DNA from: RPQJ01 sp963732415
GTDB taxonomy: Bacteria > Pseudomonadota > Gammaproteobacteria > Steroidobacterales > Steroidobacteraceae
NCBI GenBank assembly: GCA_963732415.1
Contig: CAVSZK010000019.1
Location: forward strand, 62,001-126,000
DNA: 64,000 bases
Direction: 5' to 3'
The notes below the pieces were generated by a model, which made no database searches, was not told where the DNA came from, and saw only the letters and a program-made list of their open reading frames with translations. Positions 8,561-18,002 of the stretch are shown here, one piece after another (position 1 is the first letter of the stretch; each line of letters opens with the position of its first letter). Made by a program: the position numbers and the translations under genes.

Positions 8561-8564
<4 letters not shown>
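7785..8564 (+). CDS. phoU: PhoU paralogue closing the pst operon (divergent copy)
   Basis: A 259-residue PhoU-family protein with about 35 extra N-terminal residues rich in Glu, Asp, Gly and Thr. Both bundle motifs are present, LERVGDESKKIARFA and LERVGDHAKNVAEQVL, so metal binding is probably kept. The rest differs widely from the copy at 1210-1953, e.g. QQPVANDLRMARAV where the other has SPTASDLRLIVAV. Its place directly after pstB is where phoU usually sits, so it may be the working partner of PstB/PhoR here. It starts 10 bp after pstB. Its TAG stop shares CTAG with the dapD stop on the other strand. Confidence 0.88.
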
Positions 8565-9396
<832 letters not shown>

Positions 9397-9400
<4 letters not shown>

Positions 9401-12117
9401 GTGGTTCCCATCCTGGCCGCGTTCGGCAGGTCGAGCGCGAGGTGCAGTTGCTCCTCCAGGCGCAGGCGCGCGTCCTCGGCCAGCGGCTGGCCGTTTTCGT
9501 CGGCCACGTAGAACACGTCCTCGGCACGCTCGCCTATGGTCATGATGCGCGCCGTCACGACATCGACGCGCTCGGCCAGCAGTACCTTGCCGACCTCGGA
9601 GAGCAGCCCCGGGCGGTCGCCCGCGATCAGTTCGATGATCGTGCGCTGGCGCTCGGGGTCATCGGCGAACGTGATCTGCGTCGGTGTGGAGAACATCCGC
9701 ACCTGGCGGGGTGCTCGCCGGGTGACCTCGGGCCAGGTCCCTTCAGGTCCCTGGAGCGCACGCCACAGCTGGCGCTCGATCTCGTGGGCGCGATGGCGGT
9801 CCGTGATCGGGGCGCCCGTGTCTTCGAGCACCAGGTACGTGTCGAGGCTCAGGCCGCCCTCGAGCGGGGTGATGCGCGCGTCGAGGATGTTGAGCCCCAT
9901 CTGGTCGAGCAGCGCCGTGGTGCGGGCGAAGTTCTGTTGCGTGTGCGGCATGAACGTCAGCACCGGGTTGCCGCCACGCTCAGGCGCATCGCGCACCGCC
10001 ACCAGCGGCGACGTATCGCCCGGTTCGCGGTCGGCGATCAGCTTCGTGTGCCAGGCGATTTCCGGCGGCGTGTGCTTGAGGAAATATTCGTCGCCCAGCC
10101 TCGACCAGGCGTGGTCGGCGCGCTGCGGGTCGACGCCGTCGCGCGCCAGCATTGCACGGGCCGCGGCGCGCGTTTCGGTGACCAGTTCATCCCTGTCCAC
10201 CGGCGCCTCGAGCCCGCGGCGCAGCGCGCGCTTGGTGCGTTCATAGAAGTCGTGGAACAGCGAGGAGCGCCAGGAGTTCCACAGCTTCGGGTTGGTGCCG
10301 CGCACGTCGGCCACGGTGAGGACGTAGAGGTAGTCGAGGTGCTTGCGGTCGCCGACCAGCTGCGCGAAATCGCGGATCACGTTCGGGTCGGAAATGTCCT
10401 TTTTCTGGGCGGTAACCGAGAAAACCAGGTGGTTACGCACCAGCCAGGCGACCAGCCGGGCGTCGTAGCGTGAGAGCCCCTGCTCGAGACAGAACGCCTC
10501 CGCGTCGACGGCGCCGAGCTCGGAGTGGTCGCCGCCGCGCCCCTTGGCGATGTCGTGGAACAGCGCAGCGAGCAGCACGATCTCAGGCCGCGGCAGTGAC
10601 TGCATCAGTCGCGACAGGTCAGGGAATTCCTTGTCGAACTGCGGCAGCGTGAGCCGCCGCAGGTTGCGAACTACGAACAGCGTGTGCGCGTCCACCGTGT
10701 AGGCATGGAACAGGTCGTACTGCATGCGGCCGACGATTCGGCCGAAGGCCGGGATGTAGCGACCGAGCACGCCGTAGAGGTTCATGCGCCTGAGTTCGTG
10801 CGTGACTCCCGTGGGTGCGCTGAGCAGGTCGAGGAACAGGCGATGGTTGCGCGGGTGCTGGCGGAACTCCTCGTCGATCAGCCACAGGTGCCGGCCGAGC
10901 GAGCGGATCGTCGCTGCGCGCACGCCGCGCAGCTGCGGATGTTCCTGCATCAGCCGGAACAGTTCCAGGATCGCCGACGGCTGCCGCGCGAAGACGTCGT
11001 CCGAGGTCACCTCGAGGTAGTCGCCGCGCATCTGGAAGCGCGAATCGAGTGGCACCACGGTTGCCGCGGGGTCGGCGAGAATCGCCTCGCGGAACAGCTG
11101 CAGCAGCATCTCGTTCAGCAGGCTCACGTCCATGACCGTGCGGTAGTAGCGCTGCATGAACTGCTCGACCGCCAGCGTGTAGGCCGCGTCCTCGTAACCG
11201 AACATCCGGGCGATGCGGGCCTGGTAGTCGAACAGCAGGCGGTCCTCGCGTCGTCCAGTCAGGGAGTGCAGCGCGAATCGTACCTTCCAAAGGAAGGCCT
11301 GGGCGGTGCGGAGCTTGCGCAGTTCGCCTGCGGTGAGGAATCCGTGCTCGACCAGTTCGTCGAACGTGCCGGCGCCGAAGTGTCGCTTGGCGACCCAGCC
11401 GATGGTCTGGATGTCGCGCAGCCCGCCAGGGCTGGTCTTGACGTTCGGCTCGAGGTTGTAGGCGGTGTCGTGATGGCGATGGTGGCGCGCCTGCTGCTCG
11501 GCGACCTTGGCCTCGAAGAAGGCCCGCGAGGACCAGATGCTGTCCTGCCCGAGTGCGCGGCGCATCGCCTGGAACAGGTGCTCTGGTCCGGCGAGCAGTC
11601 GCGCCTCGATCAGCGTCGTGGCGACGCTCACGTCCACCGCGCTTTCGTGCTGGCAGTCGTCGATCGTGCGGACGCTGTGGCCGACCTCGAGCCCAATGTC
11701 CCACAGGAAGGTGAGGAAGCGCTCGATGCCCTCGTGGCTCTCCTCGGCACCAGACTTCGGCAGCAGGATGAGAACGTCGATGTCGGAGCAGGGGTGGAGC
11801 TCGCCCCGGCCAAATCCGCCGACTGCCACGAGGTCGACGTCCTTCGCCTGCGGTCCCGTGTGCAGTGCCCAGGCCGCACGCAGCACCACGTCCACCATGC
11901 GGGCGCGGTCGCGCACCAGCGCTTCCACGGGTTCGTCGTCCTGGAAGCGGTGCTCCAGGTTTGCCGCGCCTTCCTCGAGCGCCAGGCGGAATGAAGCGGT
12001 GCGGTCGTTGCCCGAGTTGAGCGTTTCCGGCAGCGTATCGAGGAACGGCCAGCTGGGCAGCGCGATGCGCCCGGAGGCGGCCTCGAAGTCCTCGATCTGC
12101 TCGGGGGGTGCGTTCAA
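9397..12117 (-). CDS. glnD: PII uridylyltransferase / uridylyl-removing enzyme
   Basis: Senses glutamine and adds or removes UMP on PII proteins, setting glutamine synthetase activity and NtrC signalling. Domains in order: nucleotidyltransferase with GGFGRGELHPCSDIDV (about residues 100-114), a linker domain, a metal HD hydrolase domain with FHDIAKGRGGDHSE (H521/D522), and two C-terminal ACT domains (starting near RTIIELIAGDRPGLL). The best start is a TTG at 12117 whose TTGA overlaps the map stop; it gives 906 residues, close to the family. A longer frame through map to 12492 is antisense-like sequence, not protein. Confidence 0.95.
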
Positions 12118-12935
12118 GCCGGTGGCCGCTCGCCGGCCCCGAGTGTCAGCACCTCGAAGCCGGATCCTGTGACCAGGATCGTGTGCTCCCACTGGGCCGA
12201 CAGCGTGTGATCCCGCGTGACCACGGTCCATCCGTCGGGCAGCAGTCTTACTTCGCGACGGCCGGCGTTGACCATCGGCTCGATGGTGAACGTCATGCCA
12301 GCCTCCAGCACGAGGCCGGATCCTGGAACGCCGTAGTGCACCACCTGCGGGTCCTCGTGGAATCCCCGGCCGATGCCGTGGCCGCAGTACTCTCGCACCA
12401 CGGAGTAGTGATTCGCCTCGACGAATGTCTGGATGGCGGCGCCGATGTCCCCGAGCCGCGAACCCGCCTGCACCGTTCGAATGCCGCGCCACAGCGCCTC
12501 GTAGGTCACGTCCACGAGTCGCTGCACGTGCGGCGGCACGCGTCCTACGCAGAACATGCGGCTCGAGTCGCCGTGGAAGCCATCCTTGATCACGGTGACA
12601 TCGACGTTGACGATGTCGCCCTGCTTGAGCCGCCGGTCCCCGGGAATACCGTGGCAGACGACGTGGTTCACGGAAGTGCAGATCGACTTCGGGAAGCCGC
12701 GGTAGTCGAGTGGGGCGGGCACGGCTTTCTGCACGTTCACGATGTGCTCGTGGCAGATGCGGTCGAGTTCGTCGGTCGATACGCCCGCGACCACGTGAGG
12801 CCCGATCATGTCGAGGACCTCCGCCGTGAGGCGCCCGGCGAGCCGCATCGCGTCCTGCTCGGCGGCCGTCTTGACGGAAACGCGTCCGGCGCCTTGCGGG
12901 TGCCCGTTGGTGGTCGCCGTCTCGGGGTGTTGCAT
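12114..12935 (-). CDS. map: Type I methionine aminopeptidase
   Basis: Removes the initiator methionine from new proteins. The 273-residue pita-bread enzyme shows the cobalt/iron ligands in context: NVDVTVIKDGFHGDSS (two Asp), GHGIGRGFHEDP (His), MTFTIEPMV (Glu) and WEHTILVT (Glu). The ATG at 12935 gives MQHPETATTNG, about 10 residues longer than the enterobacterial form, with no obvious ribosome site; GTG codons slightly downstream are possible. It is divergent from rpsB, the same arrangement as in E. coli, with a 209-bp shared control region. Confidence 0.96.
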   Translation of the reverse strand: MQHPETATTNGHPQGAGRVSVKTAAEQDAMRLAGRLTAEVLDMIGPHVVAGVSTDELDRICHEHIVNVQKAVPAPLDYRGFPKSICTSVNHVVCHGIPGDRRLKQGDIVNVDVTVIKDGFHGDSSRMFCVGRVPPHVQRLVDVTYEALWRGIRTVQAGSRLGDIGAAIQTFVEANHYSVVREYCGHGIGRGFHEDPQVVHYGVPGSGLVLEAGMTFTIEPMVNAGRREVRLLPDGWTVVTRDHTLSAQWEHTILVTGSGFEVLTLGAGERPPA

Positions 12936-12986
12936 GTTGGCAGGTGCTTCCGGCGCCCGGGGGCAGGGCCTCGGGCGCGCAAGTGT

Positions 12987-13014
12987 TTGAACAAACGGAA
13001 ACTTATGGTATAAA
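12987..13014 (+). promoter_or_regulatory. rpsB promoter
   Basis: TTGAAC (12987-12992), 16-bp spacer, TATAAA (13009-13014), in a locally A+T-rich patch of otherwise G+C-rich sequence. It lies 131 bp before the rpsB ATG, in the position expected for the ribosomal protein promoter. Confidence 0.7.
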
Positions 13015-13020
13015 GCGCGG

Positions 13021-13144
13021 CCTTTTTTCACAACCAAAACCGCACACGTACCGGCACATGTGGCTGGGTGCCTGCCAGGCCGAGAGGTCTCGCGGGTTGC
13101 CGCATGGGGTGCGTGGAGGCTCAACCCCACAAGGAGTTTTCGAT
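13021..13144 (+). promoter_or_regulatory. Long rpsB mRNA leader, possible S2 autoregulation site
   Basis: About 120 nt separate the predicted transcription start from the rpsB ATG. The leader holds several possible stems, including TGGGGT (13105-13110) with ACCCCA (13124-13129) just before the AAGGAG ribosome site (13131-13136). In gammaproteobacteria S2 is known to repress rpsB-tsf by binding this leader. The match here is positional and structural only. Confidence 0.4.
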
Positions 13145-14152
13145 ATGAGCAGCATGTCCATGCGGCAGATGCTTGAGGCGGGCGTCCATTTCGGACACCA
13201 GACCCGCTTCTGGAACCCGAAGATGGAGCCCTTCATCTTCGGCGAGCGTAACCGGATCCACATCATCAATCTCGAGAAGACGCTGCCCCTCTACATCGAG
13301 GCGGCGGGCTTCGTGAAGCACGTGGTCGCCGAAGGCGGGCGCGTGCTGTTCGTCGGCACCAAGCGCTCCGCACGCGACGCGATCGCGCGCGAGGCCGCGC
13401 GCTGCGGCATGCCGTGGGTAAGCCATCGCTGGCTCGGTGGCATGCTCACCAATTTCAAGACCATCCGGCAGTCGATCAAGCGGCTTGCCGAGATCGACGA
13501 CCTTGCGGAAAGCGGCATGCTCGACCAGCGCAGCAAGCGCGAGGCCCAGATGGTGCGCCGCGAGCGTGAGAAGCTCGAGCGCAGCCTGGGCGGCATCAAG
13601 GAAATGGAAGGACTGCCGGACGTCATGTTCGTCATCGACGTCGGCCACGAGAACATCGCCATTCACGAGGCGCGCAAGCTCGGGATCCCGGTCGTCGCGG
13701 TGGTCGACACCAATTGCTCGCCGGAAGGCATCAGCTACGTGATCCCGGGCAACGACGACGCGATGCGCGCCGTCGAGCTCTACGCGGGCGGCATCGCAGA
13801 CGCGGTGCTCGAGGGCCGTTCCACGCTGCCCGAGGTTGCGGTGAGCGAGGACGAATTCGTCGAACTCGACGAGGAAGGCAAGCCGCGCGCCAAGGCGGGC
13901 CCGAAGCGCCGTGCAGCGCCGGCCCGCAAGAAGACGTCCGTGCGCCGTAAGCCCGCGGCAACCGATGGCGAGCCCGCGCACGACGCGGTTGCGGAACTTG
14001 CCGAGGCTGATCCGGAGGAGAGCCCAGAGGCCTTCATGGCGCGCCGCGAGGCCGCCCGCAAGAAGGGCCCGGCGGCTGCGCCGGCCGCTCCTGCCGAAGC
14101 GGCTGTTGCCGAGACGGGCGAACCCGCAGCTCCGGCTGCCGAGGGGGAGTAA
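13145..14152 (+). CDS. rpsB: 30S ribosomal protein S2 with long C-terminal tail
   Basis: Small-subunit protein needed to load S1 and bind mRNA. The core matches S2 throughout: MRQMLEAGVHFGHQTRFWNP at the N-terminus, then WLGGMLTNFKTIRQSIKRL and VVDTNCSPEGISYVIPGNDD, ending near residue 226. Normal S2 is about 240 residues; this one has 335. The extra C-terminal segment of about 95 residues has a basic part (KRRAAPARKKTSVRRKP) and then an Ala/Glu/Pro-rich part, and looks disordered. ATG 13145 has AAGGAG upstream. It is 2 bp from tsf. Confidence 0.97.
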   Translation: MSSMSMRQMLEAGVHFGHQTRFWNPKMEPFIFGERNRIHIINLEKTLPLYIEAAGFVKHVVAEGGRVLFVGTKRSARDAIAREAARCGMPWVSHRWLGGMLTNFKTIRQSIKRLAEIDDLAESGMLDQRSKREAQMVRREREKLERSLGGIKEMEGLPDVMFVIDVGHENIAIHEARKLGIPVVAVVDTNCSPEGISYVIPGNDDAMRAVELYAGGIADAVLEGRSTLPEVAVSEDEFVELDEEGKPRAKAGPKRRAAPARKKTSVRRKPAATDGEPAHDAVAELAEADPEESPEAFMARREAARKKGPAAAPAAPAEAAVAETGEPAAPAAEGE

Positions 14153-14154
14153 CC

Positions 14155-15045
14155 ATGGCAGTCACGGCAGAGTCGGTGAAGGCGCTGCGAGAGCGTACGG
14201 GCGCCGGCATGATGGAGTGCAAGAAGGCGCTGGTCGAGGCGGGCGGCGACATCGAGGTCGCCGCCGAGTCCATGCGGAAGTCCGGTCTCGCCAAGGCGGA
14301 CAAGAAGGCCGGCCGCATCGCAGCCGAGGGCGTGGTCGCGATCGATCGTGCCGCGGATGGCAAGGCGGTCGCGCTGGTCGAGGTCAACTCGGAGACGGAT
14401 TTCGTGGCACGCGAGAAGGACTTCCAGTCCTTTGCGGCCGCGGTCGCAAGCGTCGCGCTCGAGTCGAAGCCGGCGAACCTCGAGGGGCTGCTCGCAGCCC
14501 GGATGCCCTCCGGGCAGACGGTCGAGGACGTGCGCAGGGCGCTGATCGCGCGCATTGGGGAGAACATCAGCGTGCGACGTTTCGAGGTGGTTACCTCCGA
14601 CGCGCCGCTCGCCACCTACGTGCACGGCAGCCGGATCGGCACTGTGGTCGTCCTGGAAGGCGGCGACGAGGCGCTCGGCCACGACCTCGCCATGCACGTC
14701 GCGGCGATCAACCCGCGTTACCTGTCCGTCGACGACGTCCCGGCCGACCAGGTCGAGAAGGAGCGGGAAATCATCGTCGCGCAGGCGGCAGCCGACCCGA
14801 AACTGCAGGGCAAGCCGCAAGAGGTGCTGGTCAAGGCCTCGGAAGGCAAGCTGCGCAAGTTCCTCGGCGAGATTACACTGCTGGGACAGCCGTTCGTTAA
14901 GGACGACAAGCAGGTCGTGGCCGAGGTGCTTAAGCGCGCAAATGCGAAGATCCTGCGATTCGTGCGCTACGAGGTCGGCGCCGGCATCGAGAAGAAGCAG
15001 GAAGACTTTGCTGCCGAGGTGATGGCCCAGGTCCGGGGAGCTTGA
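14155..15045 (+). CDS. tsf: Translation elongation factor Ts
   Basis: Nucleotide exchange factor that releases GDP from EF-Tu. The N-terminal UBA-like domain (VKALRERTGAGMMECKKALV) is followed by the core, with the EF-Tu-contacting TDFVARE at about residues 82-88. At 296 residues it is slightly longer than in E. coli. It follows rpsB at 2 bp, the near-universal order, and ends before a terminator hairpin that separates it from pyrH. Confidence 0.97.
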   Translation: MAVTAESVKALRERTGAGMMECKKALVEAGGDIEVAAESMRKSGLAKADKKAGRIAAEGVVAIDRAADGKAVALVEVNSETDFVAREKDFQSFAAAVASVALESKPANLEGLLAARMPSGQTVEDVRRALIARIGENISVRRFEVVTSDAPLATYVHGSRIGTVVVLEGGDEALGHDLAMHVAAINPRYLSVDDVPADQVEKEREIIVAQAAADPKLQGKPQEVLVKASEGKLRKFLGEITLLGQPFVKDDKQVVAEVLKRANAKILRFVRYEVGAGIEKKQEDFAAEVMAQVRGA

Positions 15046-15072
15046 ACCCCGACCGGTCCCGGCGAATCAACT

Positions 15073-15096
15073 GGAACCCCGCGCGAGCGGGGTTCC
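15073..15096 (+). terminator. Terminator after tsf
   Basis: Perfect 10-bp stem GGAACCCCGC (15073-15082) / GCGGGGTTCC (15087-15096) with a 4-nt GCGA loop, followed by TTAT. It ends rpsB-tsf transcription, at least in part. Confidence 0.75.
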
Positions 15097-15097
15097 T

Positions 15098-15103
15098 TAT
15101 AAT
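15098..15103 (+). promoter_or_regulatory. Perfect -10 element for pyrH
   Basis: TATAAT starts one base after the tsf terminator stem and 33 bp before the pyrH ATG. The matching -35 region would fall inside the hairpin; no good TTGACA-like hexamer is present there (TGGAAC at 15072 has a 20-bp spacer). Confidence 0.5.
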
Positions 15104-15130
15104 GGCCCCCCGTCGGAGGTGACAGACCGC

Positions 15131-15862
15131 ATGCCTGAACCAATAGACGGACAACCGGCGCACCGCCGTATCCTGGTAAAGCTGTCCGGCGAGGCCCTGA
15201 TGGGTAGCACGGACTACGGCATCGATGCCGTGTTCCTGAAGCGCCTTGCTTCCGAGATCTCCGCCGTGCGCGAGCGTGGCGTACAGGTCGCGGTGGTGAT
15301 CGGCGGCGGGAACCTGTTTCGCGGCGCCGGCCTGGCGCGGGCCGGCATGGACCGCGTGACCGGCGACCACATGGGCATGCTTGCCACCGTGATGAACTCG
15401 CTCGCGCTGCAGGACTCCCTCGAGTCGTTCGGGGTATATGCGCGGGTGCTTTCCGCAATCCGCATCAACGAGGTCTGCGAGGACTACATCCGGCGACGCG
15501 CCATCCGCCACCTCGAGAAGGGGCGGGTGACGATCTTCGCGGCCGGCACGGGCAACCCGTTTTTTACCACCGATACCGCTGCCAGCCTGCGCGCCATCGA
15601 GATCGGCGCCGACCTGCTGCTCAAGGCGACCAAGGTGGACGGCATTTACGATTCCGACCCGGTCGGGAATCCGTCGGCGCGGCGTTACGATCGGCTCACC
15701 TACGACCAGGTGCTCGACGGGCGCCTGAACGTCATGGATGCGACGGCCATCGTGCTGTGCCGCGACCACAACCTGCCGCTGCGCGTGTTCAACCTCAACG
15801 AGGCGGGCGCGCTGGTGCGTGTTGCATGCGGCGAGGACCTTGGAACACTCGTCACGAACTGA
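15131..15862 (+). CDS. pyrH: UMP kinase
   Basis: Phosphorylates UMP to UDP in pyrimidine nucleotide synthesis; hexameric amino-acid-kinase fold. Family motifs are ILVKLSGEALMG near the N-terminus, VIGGGNLFRG, the nucleotide-site GTGNPFFTTDTAA, and DGIYDSDP. The ATG at 15131 has GGAGGT (15115-15120) at the right distance; the in-frame GTG at 15119 lies inside that ribosome site and is rejected. It has 243 residues, the usual size. Confidence 0.97.
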   Translation: MPEPIDGQPAHRRILVKLSGEALMGSTDYGIDAVFLKRLASEISAVRERGVQVAVVIGGGNLFRGAGLARAGMDRVTGDHMGMLATVMNSLALQDSLESFGVYARVLSAIRINEVCEDYIRRRAIRHLEKGRVTIFAAGTGNPFFTTDTAASLRAIEIGADLLLKATKVDGIYDSDPVGNPSARRYDRLTYDQVLDGRLNVMDATAIVLCRDHNLPLRVFNLNEAGALVRVACGEDLGTLVTN

Positions 15863-15892
15863 GGCGGCTCACGCCGCTGCTGGAGAATGCCC

Positions 15893-16450
15893 ATGCTCGA
15901 GGACATCAAGAAGGACGCCGCGGACCGCATGGCGAAGTGCGTGGCCGCGCTGAGGAACGAACTGAAGAAGCTGCGCACCGGTCGGGCGAGCACCAGCGTG
16001 CTCGAACACCTGCGCGTCGACTACTACGGCAGCGAGGTGCCGCTCACCCAGGTCGCGAACGTGGCGGTCGAGGACTCGCGCACGCTCACGGTCGTGCCGT
16101 GGGAGAAGCAGATGGTGCCAGTGATCGAGAAGGCGATCATGAAATCCGACCTGGGGCTGAACCCGGCCACCGCTGGCACGGTGATCCGCGTGCCGGTGCC
16201 CGCGCTCACCGAAGACCGCCGCCGCGAACTGACCAAGGTCGTTCGTCACGAAGGCGAGGTCGCGCGAATCGCCATCCGCAACGTGCGCCGCGACGTGATG
16301 CAGGAACTAAAAGAGATGCTGAAGGAAAAGCTGATCTCCGAGGACGTGGACCACAAGGCGCACGAAGAGGTGCAGACGCTCACCGACAAGTACGTCGCCG
16401 AGGTGGACCAGGTGATCGCGGAGAAGGAAAAAGACCTGATGCAGGTCTGA
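15893..16450 (+). CDS. frr: Ribosome recycling factor
   Basis: Splits post-termination ribosomes together with EF-G. Three-helix bundle with family phrases LRTGRAS, VEDSRTLTVVPWEK, DLGLNPATAGTVIRVPVP and LTEDRRRELTKVVR. The ATG at 15893 gives exactly 185 residues, the same as E. coli, and GGAG (15882-15885) is 7 bp upstream; another ATG at 15887 is too close to that site. It is followed 3 bp later by uppS. Confidence 0.97.
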   Translation: MLEDIKKDAADRMAKCVAALRNELKKLRTGRASTSVLEHLRVDYYGSEVPLTQVANVAVEDSRTLTVVPWEKQMVPVIEKAIMKSDLGLNPATAGTVIRVPVPALTEDRRRELTKVVRHEGEVARIAIRNVRRDVMQELKEMLKEKLISEDVDHKAHEEVQTLTDKYVAEVDQVIAEKEKDLMQV

Positions 16451-16453
16451 GCA

Positions 16454-17197
16454 GTGGCCCAGACGCATTCCCGCGAGCCAGGTACGCCACGCCACGTTGC
16501 CGTCATCATGGACGGCAATGGTCGCTGGGCTGCGAAGCGCGCGCTGCCGCGGCACCTCGGGCACCGCGCGGGCGTGAAGTCGGTGCGAGCCACGGTCGAA
16601 GGCTGCGCGCGGCGTGGCGTCGAGGCGCTAACGCTGTTCGCGTTCTCGAGCGAGAACTGGGGCAGGCCCGCGGAGGAGGTCTCGCGGCTCATGCAGCTGT
16701 TCGTAGAGGCGATGGAGCGCGAGGTTGACGAACTCTCCCGCAACGGGATCCGGCTCAAGTTCATCGGCGACCTCTCCAAGCTGAAACCGCACCTGCGCGA
16801 CGGCGTCGCCCAGGCCGAGGCCCGGACGGCCGGCAATACACGCATGACCGTCTACGTGGCCGTGTCCTACGGGGGTCGCTGGGACATTGTCGGCGCGACG
16901 CGGAAGCTGGCCGCAGCCGTTGCCGCGGGAGCGCTCGCGCCGGATGCGATCGACGAAGCGTCATTTGCCCGCGAACTCGCGCTCGGTGACGTGCCGGACC
17001 CGGACCTGTTCATCCGCACCGGTGGGGAGCAGCGCATCAGCAACTTCCTGCTCTGGAACCTTGCTTACAGCGAACTCTATTTCTGCGACTGCCTGTGGCC
17101 GGACTTCGACGATGCCGAGCTCGAGCGCGCATTCCGTCACTTCGCGGGGCGGCAGCGGCGCTTCGGCCTGACCGAGTCGCAGGTCGCCGGTGGCTAG
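16454..17197 (+). CDS. uppS: Undecaprenyl diphosphate synthase
   Basis: Cis-prenyltransferase that makes the C55 lipid carrier for peptidoglycan and O-antigen from farnesyl diphosphate and IPP. The signature VAVIMDGNGRWA holds the catalytic Asp (D20); other conserved blocks are GHRAGVKSVR, TLFAFSSENWGRP and DLFIRTGGEQRISNFLLW. 247 residues from a GTG start 3 bp after frr. Its end overlaps the cdsA start by 8 bp. Confidence 0.96.
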   Translation: MAQTHSREPGTPRHVAVIMDGNGRWAAKRALPRHLGHRAGVKSVRATVEGCARRGVEALTLFAFSSENWGRPAEEVSRLMQLFVEAMEREVDELSRNGIRLKFIGDLSKLKPHLRDGVAQAEARTAGNTRMTVYVAVSYGGRWDIVGATRKLAAAVAAGALAPDAIDEASFARELALGDVPDPDLFIRTGGEQRISNFLLWNLAYSELYFCDCLWPDFDDAELERAFRHFAGRQRRFGLTESQVAGG

Positions 17198-18002
17198 CGG
17201 GCTCAAGCAACGGATCGCGACGGCACTGCTGCTCGCGGGGGTGATTGTCGCGGTGCTGTTCGCGATGCCGCCTGCGGCGGCAGTGGGCGTGGTTGCGCTG
17301 ACGGTGCTCGCGGGCGCATGGGAGTGGGCGGGTTTCGCCGGGTTCCTGCGTAACACGGCCCGCTTCGGCTACATGGTGGCGATCGGCATTGCCGTGGTCG
17401 CTGCGTGGCAGTTCACCGCCGACGCGGAAGGACTTGTGGCCTTCCTGCGCGCGACGGCGCTGTGGTGGCTGGTGGCGTTCCTGTGGGTGGTCTTCGCGCC
17501 GTTACGCGGTGGGCGCAAGGCTGCGGCTGTGGCGGGCTTCGCCGTGCTGGTGCCGGCGGCAATCGGCCTGTCGCGACTGGCGCTGGTCGAGCCCCATGGC
17601 CGGATGCTCTTCTTCTACCTTATCGTGCTGATCGCAGCGGCCGACGTCGGCGCATATTTCGGCGGCCGCAGCCTTGGCAGGCACAAGCTCGCGCCGCTGG
17701 TGAGCCCGGGCAAGACCTGGGAAGGATTTGCGGCCGGGATGGCGGGCGCAACGGTGGCGGCCGTGTTCGGGGCCATGGTCTTCGGCCTGCCCATGCCGAC
17801 CTGGCTGGCCGCATGCGTGCCGGTGGCGCTGCTGTCCGTGGTCGGCGACCTGGTCGAGAGCATGTTCAAGCGCCGTGCGGGCCTGAAGGACAGCGGCGCG
17901 CTGCTGCCCGGCCATGGAGGCGTGCTCGATCGGGTCGACGGCCTGACCGCAGCCGGTCCGGCGTTCCTGCTGGCGCTGCAGTTGATAGGTGTCGCGGCAT
18001 GA
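17190..18002 (+). CDS. cdsA: Phosphatidate cytidylyltransferase
   Basis: Integral membrane enzyme converting phosphatidic acid and CTP to CDP-diacylglycerol, the branch point of phospholipid synthesis. 270 residues with about eight hydrophobic spans and the CDS signature near the C-terminus (SMFKRRAGLKDSG then PGHGGVLDRVDG). The GTG start overlaps the uppS stop. The final stop overlaps the dxr ATG. Confidence 0.95.
   Translation: MASGLKQRIATALLLAGVIVAVLFAMPPAAAVGVVALTVLAGAWEWAGFAGFLRNTARFGYMVAIGIAVVAAWQFTADAEGLVAFLRATALWWLVAFLWVVFAPLRGGRKAAAVAGFAVLVPAAIGLSRLALVEPHGRMLFFYLIVLIAAADVGAYFGGRSLGRHKLAPLVSPGKTWEGFAAGMAGATVAAVFGAMVFGLPMPTWLAACVPVALLSVVGDLVESMFKRRAGLKDSGALLPGHGGVLDRVDGLTAAGPAFLLALQLIGVAA

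Noticed and set aside
12118..12492. N-terminal extension of GlnD by 125 residues
   Set aside because: The extra part is antisense-like Arg/Gly/His-rich sequence inside map. The TTG at 12117 overlapping the map stop gives the normal GlnD length.
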